This document shows, piece by piece, positions 1-5,984 of a stretch of 10,735 nucleotides of DNA. The notes under the pieces were generated by a model that was given only the letters and a program-made list of their open reading frames with translations, did no database searches and was not told where the DNA came from. The position numbers and the translations under genes are program-made. This DNA comes from JAWODU01 sp046483125 (GTDB taxonomy: Bacteria; Verrucomicrobiota; Kiritimatiellia; UBA8416; JAWODU01): assembly GCA_046483125.1 (NCBI GenBank), contig JAWODU010000018.1, forward strand, positions 1-10,735, given 5' to 3'. Position 1 is the first letter of the stretch, and each line of letters opens with the position of its first letter.

Positions 1-1095
1 CACTGGGCGGCATGCCGCGACTCGGCCCGGGCGGCTGATTTGCTGATCCTGATGGGAGCCGACGTTTCGGCGACAGCCTCAAACGGGATAACTCCTCTTC
101 ACTGGGCGGCGGCCAACAACGCGACCAATGTTCTGAAAACACTTATAGCGCAGGGATCCGATATTAAAACTGTGACGGAAAGCGGGAATACCCCTCTTCA
201 CTGGGCCGTGCTCAAGCATTCGGACGACACGGCGGCTTTTCTGGCATACATGACCGTAACCCGGCAGATGGAAATGGAGCGTAAACTGAAAGCTGTTCCT
301 GATGTTTCGTATGACGCAGGACCTGAAGAGGCGGAGCCGGAAAAACCGCCGGCCCAGCCGCTTCCGCCTCCGCGTATTGCCTCCAGCGGTGCTGTCATAT
401 CCGGGGTAAGCGCTGGAAGAAAAACATTACTGGTGCCGATCGGTCTTGAGCAGGAACTGGTATTTGCAGAGGTCACCGAAGCGGGCCTGTGGGTCGGCAA
501 ATACGAGATCACCAACGGCCAGTACAGAAGGTACCGGCCGAAGCACAACAGCATGTTTTACGAAGAGTTTACGCTCAACAGCGACAGACAGCCCGCCGTT
601 TACGTGAGCTGGCAGGAAGCCGTGGCGTTTTCCGAATGGCTGAACAGGAATTATTCCGACCGGATACCGCTGGGACATGAATTCAGACTGCCGACGGAAG
701 CCGAATGGATGACGTTCGCTTCATGCGGCGAAAACCGGAAGTATCCGTGGGGAAACGACTGGCCGCCGGAGTACGGTAATTATTCGGACCTTTTTGCCAG
801 GGCGCGGCTCTCGGAATGGAGAGGAATCAAAAGGTATAACGACGGTCATGTGGTTACATGTCCCGTTGACAAGAGCGGGGTTAATGAATGGGGTATTTAC
901 GGCGTGGGCGGAAATGCATGGGAATGGTGCCGGGACTGGTACGGATCGGAACGGAAATACAGGGTTCGGAAGGGAGGATGCTGGTATTTCGACCGCGAGC
1001 CTTTGCTCAGTATAAAGTATCGCGGGTTCGACCGTCCGGACGCGCATTACGATACCATAGGGTTCAGGCTCGTCGTCGCCCCCACTGAGTTGTAG
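1..1095 (+). CDS. Ankyrin-repeat / FGE-sulfatase-domain fusion protein, 5'-truncated by the window edge
   Basis: The frame is open from base 1, so the true start lies upstream and 364 residues are visible. Residues about 1-85 form the end of an ankyrin array: two full TPLHWA-type repeats, with the preceding helix pair cut by the edge. A Pro/Glu-rich linker (about 95-125) leads to a formylglycine-generating-enzyme/sulfatase-modifying-factor domain (about 155-358). It shows VGKYEITNGQY, FRLPTEAEW, YPWGN, GNAWEWCRDW and the terminal GG-W...GFRLVV, all hallmarks of the family. True FGEs oxidise a sulfatase cysteine using a copper-binding Cys pair shortly after the final GG motif. Here those positions appear to be Phe and Leu, so FGE activity is doubtful. 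The fold is widely reused as a ligand-binding or enzyme-accessory domain, and the ankyrins suggest protein binding. No signal peptide can be judged because the N-terminus is missing. The domain assignment is firm; the function is unknown. Confidence 0.9.
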   Translation, partial: HWAACRDSARAADLLILMGADVSATASNGITPLHWAAANNATNVLKTLIAQGSDIKTVTESGNTPLHWAVLKHSDDTAAFLAYMTVTRQMEMERKLKAVPDVSYDAGPEEAEPEKPPAQPLPPPRIASSGAVISGVSAGRKTLLVPIGLEQELVFAEVTEAGLWVGKYEITNGQYRRYRPKHNSMFYEEFTLNSDRQPAVYVSWQEAVAFSEWLNRNYSDRIPLGHEFRLPTEAEWMTFASCGENRKYPWGNDWPPEYGNYSDLFARARLSEWRGIKRYNDGHVVTCPVDKSGVNEWGIYGVGGNAWEWCRDWYGSERKYRVRKGGCWYFDREPLLSIKYRGFDRPDAHYDTIGFRLVVAPTEL

Positions 1096-1132
1096 CGCCG
1101 CTTATCCGCGATGCAAGGGGAGCGGAGCAGTA

Positions 1133-1197
1133 GGGACGTTTTGGGCAGTACTCTTGGGATGCTGTAGATCCGGTAGATCCTGTCTAAAATCTCCCGG
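1133..1197 (+). repeat. Structured intergenic repeat, copy A (three 9-nt units inside a stem-loop)
   Basis: This element lies 37 nt downstream of the FGE-like gene, in the same orientation. The left arm GGGACGTTTTGGGCAG (1133-1148) pairs with CTGTCTAAAATCTCCC (1180-1195): 12 Watson-Crick pairs, 3 G-U pairs and one C-C mismatch over 16 positions. The 3' part of the loop and the right arm contain three 9-nt units (1158-1184) that vary on GATCCTGTA; the first two carry one change each. The block 1158-1197 can be aligned with the reverse complement of 5081-5120: 24 of the first 27 bases are identical, and an AATCTCC-like tail follows in both. It has no T-run, so it is not a standard terminator. 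It may be a small non-autonomous repeat or a 3'-UTR element. Confidence 0.7.
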
Positions 1198-1220
1198 TTC
1201 GAATCCTGCCCGCCGTACCA
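1196..1220 (+). pseudogene. tRNA 3'-end fragment (T-arm 3' part, acceptor strand, CCA); possible attachment-site remnant
   Basis: GGTTCGAATCC (1196-1206) reads as the inner T-stem and T-loop of a tRNA. It is followed at exact canonical spacing by the rest of the 3' T-stem (to 1209), a 7-nt acceptor strand CCGCCGT (1210-1216), discriminator A (1217) and CCA (1218-1220). The 5' side does not fit: the expected T-stem partner GCAGG reads CCCGG (two mismatches). No ACGGCGG acceptor strand or recognisable D and anticodon arms lie upstream; that space is filled by repeat copy A. This is therefore a fragment, not a working tRNA gene. Such 3' fragments are typical scars of integrases that use tRNA genes, but no integrase or second copy is visible in the window. 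Confidence 0.55.
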
Positions 1221-1283
1221 TAAGCTTTCAAATCCGAACTTTTTCGAAAGCCCCTGTCTTCGACTATTCTCGCGGTTTCAGAA

Positions 1284-1327
1284 AATTGTACTTGCTTTAC
1301 AACATCTGTTGTTGTATCTTTACAACA
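1284..1327. promoter_or_regulatory. Operator-like cluster of TACAACA / TGTTGTA half-sites upstream of the XRE gene
   Basis: A perfect 7-5-7 inverted repeat, TACAACATCTGTTGTTGTA, occupies 1298-1316. A further TACAACA at 1321-1327 makes a second inverted pair with 1310-1316 (TGTTGTA-TCTT-TACAACA). A weaker half-site, AATTGTA, lies at 1284-1290. Half-sites therefore alternate in direction at steps of 14, 12 and 11 bp, about one helical turn. The cluster ends 6 nt before the Shine-Dalgarno of the XRE gene. Small HTH regulators commonly repress their own operon from such sites, so autoregulation by the adjacent protein is the natural reading. I see no clear -35/-10 pair with good spacing. Confidence 0.65.
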
Positions 1328-1333
1328 GACGGT

Positions 1334-1343
1334 AAAGGAGGTG
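1334..1343 (+). promoter_or_regulatory. Strong ribosome binding site of the XRE gene
   Basis: AAAGGAGGTG is a near-perfect Shine-Dalgarno sequence 5 nt before the ATG at 1349. It fixes that start against the longer in-frame extension, which begins at a TTG at 1154 and would translate the repeat, the tRNA fragment and the operator cluster. Confidence 0.85.
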
Positions 1344-1348
1344 TTACT

Positions 1349-1729
1349 ATGAGCGAGAGAGAAGATAAGGTTTTCGGGCCGCTCCTTAAGGAAATAAGAA
1401 CGCAGAAGCGCATTACATTGCGAGAATTCTGTAAACGGGCAAACGCCGATCCGGGAAATGTGAGCCGGATTGAAAGAGGCGTGTGGCCACCACCGCAAGA
1501 TGCCGACATTCTCGAACGATACGCTCATGCGCTGGGACTCAAGGAAGGCACTGATGACTGGTATCGCTTCTTCGATTCTGCAGCCACCGACCGGGGAATC
1601 GTGCCGCGTGACATCATGGACGACGAGGAGGTTGTCAAGATGCTGCCGGTATTCTTCCGGACGCTCCGTGGCACAAAGCCCACCGAAGAGGAAATGAAGG
1701 CTTTGGTTGAAAAGATACGGAAGAGCTGA
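1349..1729 (+). CDS. XRE-family helix-turn-helix transcriptional regulator
   Basis: This 126-residue cytoplasmic protein has an N-terminal XRE/Cro-C1 helix-turn-helix (about residues 9-66). It includes GPLLKEIRTQKRITLREFCKRA, NVSRIERG and an aromatic/Leu-rich fourth helix (ILERYAHALGL). The C-terminal tail contains LPVFFRTLRGTKPTEEEM, a motif I associate with regulators encoded beside ImmA/IrrE peptidases. The ATG is fixed by a perfect Shine-Dalgarno 5 nt upstream. The gene ends 10 nt before the peptidase gene, so the two are almost certainly co-transcribed. The half-site cluster just upstream suggests autoregulation. In characterised ImmR/ImmA and DdrO/IrrE pairs the peptidase inactivates the repressor in response to a signal; the same relation is inferred here. 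No other target gene is evident in the window. An antitoxin role is a possible alternative. Confidence 0.85.
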   Translation: MSEREDKVFGPLLKEIRTQKRITLREFCKRANADPGNVSRIERGVWPPPQDADILERYAHALGLKEGTDDWYRFFDSAATDRGIVPRDIMDDEEVVKMLPVFFRTLRGTKPTEEEMKALVEKIRKS

Positions 1730-1739
1730 GGGAATAGAG

Positions 1740-2366
1740 ATGGACCTTTCCACATTCAAGGCGCCGTTCCTCCCAAAAGATAAGGTTCAGACCGAAGCGG
1801 ATAACTTTAGAGCCAAGTACTGGCCCAAAGACAACCTACCTGTGGAGATTCACGAGATTCTTGAATTCGATCTCGATATGGAAATTCGCACTGTTGCCTC
1901 GCTCCGGGAAGGTGCGGACGTTGATGCGCTCCTGCTCGGCGATCTCACGACAATTGTGGTCGATCAGAGTATGTTCCTCGATGACCGCTATTTGAATCGT
2001 ATGCGTTACTCCCTGGCTCATGAGGTCGGCCATCGTGTTCTTCATCCCGATCTTTACACCCAAATCGCGCATGCCAACATTTCGGAATGGATAGAAACGT
2101 TCCAATCAATACCCGACGATCAGTATCGCTGGATTGAACAGCATGCCTATGAGTTTGCCGGGCGGCTTCTTGTTCCACCGGATACTCTGAAGGGGGAGTT
2201 TAACAGACAGGCTGAACTGGCAAAACAGAAGGGATTCCAAGGCTGGGACCAATCGGGTGAGAGCGCTTTGGAATACGTTGCACATGCCATTGCAGGCACA
2301 GCGCCATTTGGTGTTTCTGAGCAGGTGATAGCCCGCCGTCTTCGGATCGAAGGTATATGGCAATAG
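1740..2366 (+). CDS. ImmA/IrrE-family (DUF955) zinc metallopeptidase
   Basis: The product is 208 residues long. It carries the gluzincin signature HEVGH at 94-98 within RYSLAHEVGHRVLH, and a downstream Glu at 133 in WIEQHAYEFAGRLLVP, the usual third-ligand helix of this family. The C-terminus (VSEQVIARRLRIEGIW) matches the short helical tail common in ImmA-like proteins. The start at ATG 1740 is preferred: GAGGGA lies 6 nt upstream and the regulator's stop 10 nt upstream. A TTG 33 nt earlier would overlap the regulator and lacks a better ribosome site. Family members cleave a partner repressor, as ImmA does to ImmR and IrrE to DdrO, so the likely substrate is the adjacent XRE protein. No signal peptide or membrane segment is seen. 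Whether the pair controls a mobile element, a stress response or only itself cannot be read from the window. Confidence 0.88.
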   Translation: MDLSTFKAPFLPKDKVQTEADNFRAKYWPKDNLPVEIHEILEFDLDMEIRTVASLREGADVDALLLGDLTTIVVDQSMFLDDRYLNRMRYSLAHEVGHRVLHPDLYTQIAHANISEWIETFQSIPDDQYRWIEQHAYEFAGRLLVPPDTLKGEFNRQAELAKQKGFQGWDQSGESALEYVAHAIAGTAPFGVSEQVIARRLRIEGIWQ

Positions 2367-2430
2367 CCAGCCAAGATGAGTTGCGTCTATCGTAATCTTA
2401 ATCTCTCCCTCCGTCATGCGTCCCCCGCCC

Positions 2431-3585
2431 CTACCCCAGCCTGCCCCTGTAATCTTCGTATCCGAATTCCCTTACACTTTCCACAGTTTCGGAGCGGGAA
2501 TCGTAAATCACTATTGACGGCAGGCGCAGTCCGTTGAAAGTCGTATTCTTGACCACTGTGTAATGTGCCATGTCCATGAAACACAACCTGTCCCCGACGG
2601 AAAGCGGCTCGGGAAAAGAATATTCGCCGATTACATCTCCCGCCAGGCACGAGGCTCCTCCCAGTATATACGTGTACTGATATTGACCGGGCCTGCCCGC
2701 TCCGGCGATTTCCGGCCTGTAAGGCATTTCCAGCACGTCCGGCATATGGGCGCTTGCGGAGGTATCCAGTATGGCAATTTCCTTTTCATTGCGCGTTATA
2801 TCCAGCACGGAAGCTGTAAGAACTCCGGCGTTGAGGGCGACGGCTTCTCCCGGTTCCAGGTAGACCCGCGCACCATACCGTTTCGAAACCCGGTCTATGA
2901 GCCTGCACAGGAGATCCCGGTCATAATCCTGGCGCGTAATATGATGGCCTCCCCCGAAGTTGATCCAGTCCATGGCTTCAAGATACCTGCCGAAGTTCGA
3001 TTCGACGGCTTCAAGCGTGCGCTCCAGCGCGTCAGCGTTCAGTTCGCAAAGCGAATGAAAGTGCATTCCCGTTATCAGATCCAGCGAGTTCTTTTGCAAT
3101 TCATCCGCCGGAACCCCGAGCCGGGAGTGTCTTCTGCACGGATCGTAGAGAGCTGTTTTCACCTCGGAATGGCCGGGATTGATCCGGATTCCGAAGCCTG
3201 TGCCTTTGCTGTCCTTTTCGCAGAGTGACCTGAACCTGTCACGCTGTGAAAATGAATTGAATACAATGTGGTTGCAGAGCCTTAACAATTCGGGGAAGTC
3301 TTCATCCGAATATGCGGGCGCGCAAAGGTGGATTTCTTTCTGGAATTCTTCGGCTCCGAGTTTTACTTCATGCATGGAGCTGGCGGATACGCCGTCCAGG
3401 TAACTGCGCATGAGCGGGAAAAGCGGAAAGACGGCAAATGCCTTGAGGGCCAGAAGAATACTGCATCCTGTTCTGTCGCGAATGTCCGACAGGACGCCTA
3501 AATTGTCTTCCAGCCGCGCCTTGTCGATGACATACGCCGGCGTTCGGATCTGCCGCAGTACTGATTTACTTATCGGAAGCTTCAT
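2431..3585 (-). CDS. nspC: Carboxynorspermidine/carboxyspermidine decarboxylase
   Basis: This 384-residue fold-type III PLP enzyme decarboxylates carboxynorspermidine or carboxyspermidine to norspermidine or spermidine. It is the last step of the aspartate-semialdehyde route of polyamine synthesis in the cytoplasm. The PLP lysine is K48 in LLALKAF. Other family features are the substrate-loop motif INPGHSEV...YDPC...SRLG (135-157), GMHFHSLCE (173-181), the phosphate-binding WINFGGGHH (207-215), YLEPGEA (242-248), the second-subunit cysteine in GGASCLAGD (309-317), and MDMAHYT (337-343). Length and motif order match full-length NspC, so it should be active. The start at 3585 has AAGG 5 nt upstream. 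The partner carboxynorspermidine dehydrogenase is not in the window. The gene is the last of the minus-strand series, 94 nt after the pyrophosphorylase, and converges on the ImmA-like gene. Ornithine, arginine and diaminopimelate decarboxylases share the fold but not the GGASCLAGD context. Confidence 0.93.
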   Translation of the reverse strand: MKLPISKSVLRQIRTPAYVIDKARLEDNLGVLSDIRDRTGCSILLALKAFAVFPLFPLMRSYLDGVSASSMHEVKLGAEEFQKEIHLCAPAYSDEDFPELLRLCNHIVFNSFSQRDRFRSLCEKDSKGTGFGIRINPGHSEVKTALYDPCRRHSRLGVPADELQKNSLDLITGMHFHSLCELNADALERTLEAVESNFGRYLEAMDWINFGGGHHITRQDYDRDLLCRLIDRVSKRYGARVYLEPGEAVALNAGVLTASVLDITRNEKEIAILDTSASAHMPDVLEMPYRPEIAGAGRPGQYQYTYILGGASCLAGDVIGEYSFPEPLSVGDRLCFMDMAHYTVVKNTTFNGLRLPSIVIYDSRSETVESVREFGYEDYRGRLG

Positions 3586-3679
3586 ATTGCCTTTATCCAG
3601 GGCCGTAGGACTCGTTCCCCGATCGCCGAATCTTCTGTGTTAAATCGCGGCAGGCGCCTGCTCGGGACGCCCTTCCCCC

Positions 3680-5062
3680 TCACTTCAGCACAATATCGCC
3701 TTCCACCTTCAACCCTTTCCCGATTTTTCGGCAGAGTTCTTCCCGGTCAATCGCGCAGTATGGGTCGATTTCGATATTGTAGAGCGGCACCCCCGAAGAA
3801 TCCGTTGGAACATCGACGCCGCAGGCGGCAAGACGCCGGGCGTATTTCATGCTCATATCCCTGCACGCTGTTTCCGGGGAATCGTTTCCTTCAGCGTTCT
3901 TTATGGGAGAAAATTCCTCCTCGCGGGCAAATTCCACGTTCAACGATTGTTTCGCCATCGGCAGTGCATCGAACACGAACTTTTCGAACTTGAAAGCGTT
4001 GGATTCTTCAGGCGTCACAGTGTTTCCGTGGTCATCGCAGTAGGGCACTTTTTTATGTGCGATATGTATCGGGAGATCAAGGCCGGCCGTCTTTTCCAGG
4101 AAGTCCACCGAGAAAATGTGGATCGCAACACTTCCGAACAGGAATTTCAGCCTGCCGTCGGATGTCCGCGCGTTTTTCTGTTCCTCCGTCAATTCCGTGT
4201 ATTCAACTACCCGGTTCCTGCCGTTCTGCCGGGCGACAACGCCAAGGCCTTCGGAAGGATCGCGCTTCGCGCATACCTTGAGGGACATTTCACTGCCCCG
4301 CCGCTTGTGCAGGCCCATGAATACCGGGTCGGCCACTTCCACGAGAGGATTATCCACCTGGAAATAGAACACGTAAATGACGCCGTTCTTCCGCATGTCC
4401 TCAAGACAGCAGTTTCTCTGAAGGGCGCCGATGACGCCGCCGTGACCGTCAGGACTCATGAAAATACGTGAAGGGGACTCCAGGATCAGTTTACCTTCCG
4501 CTGTCAGCGCCGGCCACTCGCCCTGTTTGAAAAACGTCACTTTCGCAGGATCGATGCCGAAGAATTCGTGTTCCTCGAAAAAAGCTTTCGTTTCGGCGTC
4601 ATTCGTTGTGCTCGTCATTACGTAGAACGGCACCGCTACACCGTACTTGAGTTCAAGGGCGCGGAGTTTTCCTGCGTGTATCTCGAAAAGCGATCTTTCG
4701 GTTACCGGCCCCGCCGGGTAACAACCCTTTGGACCGTCAAAGCCGAGTCTTGTGCCCTGCCCTCCCGCGACAACAAGCGCCGCCGCCTGTCCCGCCCTGA
4801 TCACTTCTTCACCCGCCTTGCCGGCTTTCTCTCTGTCTATATCATTGCGTGCAAGTACCGGCGCGGGTTCGATATCGCCGCCGGTTCCGGAAGCGCCGCG
4901 GCTTTTCACGGCCTCCTGCGTGGCGGATACCTCGTCGAAATCTATTGAATCAACCTGCGCGAGGAGTTTTTCCTGCTCGTCCTCGTTCAGTGTGTCCCAG
5001 AACTTCAGCACATGCGACTGGCCGTGTTTTTCAAGCAGGTTTCTGCATTCTTCGTAATTCAT
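3680..5062 (-). CDS. UAP1-like UDP-N-acetylhexosamine pyrophosphorylase (UDPGP family)
   Basis: This 460-residue cytoplasmic nucleotidyltransferase is predicted to make a UDP-sugar, most likely UDP-GlcNAc, from UTP and the sugar 1-phosphate. The N-terminal helical region (FWDTLNEDEQEKL, 21-33) precedes the signature GGQGTRLGFDGPKG (100-113), which binds the UTP phosphates. Then follow MSPDGHGG (202-209), FQVDNPLVEVADP (234-246, the Asp at 237 being the likely metal ligand), GVVARQNGRNRVVEYTEL (274-291) and HIAHKKVPY (333-341). A C-terminal block, FKFEKFVFDALP...REEEFSPIKNAEG, matches the order seen in eukaryotic UAP1/AGX. It is slightly shorter than the roughly 500-residue animal enzymes. Most bacteria make UDP-GlcNAc with GlmU, so this eukaryote-like enzyme could be a second source or use UDP-GalNAc or UDP-Glc. 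The ATG at 5062 has AAGGGG 9 nt upstream. The gap before it holds repeat copy B. Confidence 0.9.
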   Translation of the reverse strand: MNYEECRNLLEKHGQSHVLKFWDTLNEDEQEKLLAQVDSIDFDEVSATQEAVKSRGASGTGGDIEPAPVLARNDIDREKAGKAGEEVIRAGQAAALVVAGGQGTRLGFDGPKGCYPAGPVTERSLFEIHAGKLRALELKYGVAVPFYVMTSTTNDAETKAFFEEHEFFGIDPAKVTFFKQGEWPALTAEGKLILESPSRIFMSPDGHGGVIGALQRNCCLEDMRKNGVIYVFYFQVDNPLVEVADPVFMGLHKRRGSEMSLKVCAKRDPSEGLGVVARQNGRNRVVEYTELTEEQKNARTSDGRLKFLFGSVAIHIFSVDFLEKTAGLDLPIHIAHKKVPYCDDHGNTVTPEESNAFKFEKFVFDALPMAKQSLNVEFAREEEFSPIKNAEGNDSPETACRDMSMKYARRLAACGVDVPTDSSGVPLYNIEIDPYCAIDREELCRKIGKGLKVEGDIVLK

Positions 5063-5083
5063 GCTCTGGTGCCCCTTCTCCCG

Positions 5084-5161
5084 GAGATTATTTGACAGGA
5101 TCTCCAGGATCTACAGGATCATGGGAGATGAGTCTTCTTACCAATTCTGCTCAAATAATCC
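5084..5161 (-). repeat. Structured intergenic repeat, copy B (best-preserved 9-nt units)
   Basis: Read on the minus strand, a left arm (5161 down to 5145) is followed by a spacer, three 9-nt units of the form GATCCTGNN (5120 down to 5094), and the tail AAATAATCTCC. GATTATTTGA (5086-5095) and TCAAATAATC (5151-5160) are perfect reverse complements. The stem continues, after one bulged base (5150), through CAGGA (5096-5100) with TTCTG (5145-5149). The loop is about 44 nt. The element starts 77 nt after the stop of the pseudouridine synthase gene, in its sense orientation, and lies before the UAP1-like gene. There is no T-run. It occupies most of the 176-nt gap between these genes; in the rest I see nothing definite. 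Confidence 0.72.
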
Positions 5162-5238
5162 AGTTGATCCCGTGTAAACGGTCCGGAAAGTTTTTCTGTT
5201 TAACCACTTGGGGATTTTGACAGTAGACTGCTTTGCTT

Positions 5239-5961
5239 TCAAGTTTTACCGGCGAAGAGCAAGCTGATTTCGCGCTTTTTCAGATCGCGCCACTTGCCGG
5301 GTTTGATCCCCTCGAGCGTAAGCCTGCCGATCCCGACGCGCAGGAGCCTGTGCACTCTGAGTCCTGCCGAGGCGCACATTTTCCGTATCTGACGTTTGCG
5401 CCCTTCTCTAAGAACGATTTCCAGGACCAGCCTTCCGTTCTTTGCCCCTTCGCGCAGAAAAGTTACCTTGACCGGCTTCACCTTTCGCCCTTCAACAACT
5501 GCGGGCCGCCGGAGTTTCTTTACAGCCGAATCCGGCGCCGCACCCGAAACGGTTACGCGGTATGTCTTCTCGTGCCCGAACCCGGGATGCGTGAGCCTGT
5601 TGACAAGCTCACCGTCACTACTGAGCACAAGCAATCCCTCGCTGTTCTTATCCAGGCGTCCGGCCGGCACGAGTCTCTGGGGAAATTCCGGCAGAAGATC
5701 GAAAATCGTGCGTCCCTGGACCGACGATCTGCTGGTAATATATCCCCGGGGTTTGTAAAGAGCGATGGTGCGCCGTTTGGTCTGCCGGGCCGGGACACGC
5801 CTTCCGTCGAATGTTACGGAAGCAGATACGGGATCAATCCGCTGTCCGGGCTCGGTAACAATCTTGCCGTTTACCCGGACCTTTCCCGCGGTTATATAAC
5901 GGGCGCATTGCCGTCGCGACGCGATACCGGCATCGGCCAGAAACTTCTCAAGACGCATCAT
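5239..5961 (-). CDS. rluB: RsuA/RluB-family rRNA pseudouridine synthase
   Basis: The product is 240 residues long and isomerises a specific uridine in rRNA to pseudouridine. The N-terminal S4 RNA-binding domain (about 3-48) shows RLEKFLADAGIASRRQC...GKVRVNG. The catalytic domain has motif I (YKPRGYITS, 69-77), the catalytic Asp104 in AGRLDKNSEGLLVLSSDG, the TYRV strand with the Tyr typical of the family, and motif III (LREGRKRQIRKMC...VHRLLRVGIG). The ending LEGIKPGKWRDL is more like RluB-type enzymes (23S rRNA) than RsuA (16S), but specificity cannot be settled from sequence alone, so the symbol is tentative. The N-terminus begins with two consecutive ATGs, and only a weak GGGTGA precedes them. 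The gene lies 124 nt after the DUF2723/TPR gene, with repeat copy C between. It is a standard housekeeping enzyme with no sign of damage. Confidence 0.92.
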   Translation of the reverse strand: MMRLEKFLADAGIASRRQCARYITAGKVRVNGKIVTEPGQRIDPVSASVTFDGRRVPARQTKRRTIALYKPRGYITSRSSVQGRTIFDLLPEFPQRLVPAGRLDKNSEGLLVLSSDGELVNRLTHPGFGHEKTYRVTVSGAAPDSAVKKLRRPAVVEGRKVKPVKVTFLREGAKNGRLVLEIVLREGRKRQIRKMCASAGLRVHRLLRVGIGRLTLEGIKPGKWRDLKKREISLLFAGKT

Positions 5962-5984
5962 AAATCACCCGCAGCACGGGGTAA

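Noticed and set aside
1125..1220. A complete tRNA gene ending in CCA at 1220
   Set aside because: The T-stem has two mismatches, and no acceptor 5' strand, D-arm or acceptable anticodon loop can be placed upstream.
1154..1348. In-frame N-terminal extension of the XRE regulator from a TTG
   Set aside because: It would translate the repeat, the tRNA fragment and the operator cluster. A perfect Shine-Dalgarno marks the ATG at 1349.
820..1348. Diversity-generating retroelement target (the FGE-like/C-type-lectin fold ends near the C-terminus)
   Set aside because: No Asn-rich variable segment, no template repeat and no reverse transcriptase are present in the following sequence.
1707..1739. Earlier TTG start for the ImmA-like gene
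   Set aside because: It overlaps the regulator's 3' end and adds residues not typical of the family. The ATG at 1740 has its own ribosome site.
2387..2410. Short hexamer repeat (TAATCT twice, flanked by similar hexamers) downstream of nspC
   Set aside because: Only two exact units; too short to distinguish from chance without other genomic copies.
2563..3228. Long plus-strand open frame opposite nspC
   Set aside because: It is an antisense shadow of a clearly coding gene, with no family motifs and no ribosome site.
3650..3661. 12-nt palindrome GCAGGCGCCTGC between the UAP1-like gene and nspC
   Set aside because: Folding would leave only a 4-bp stem and there is no T-run, so neither a terminator nor an operator is supported.
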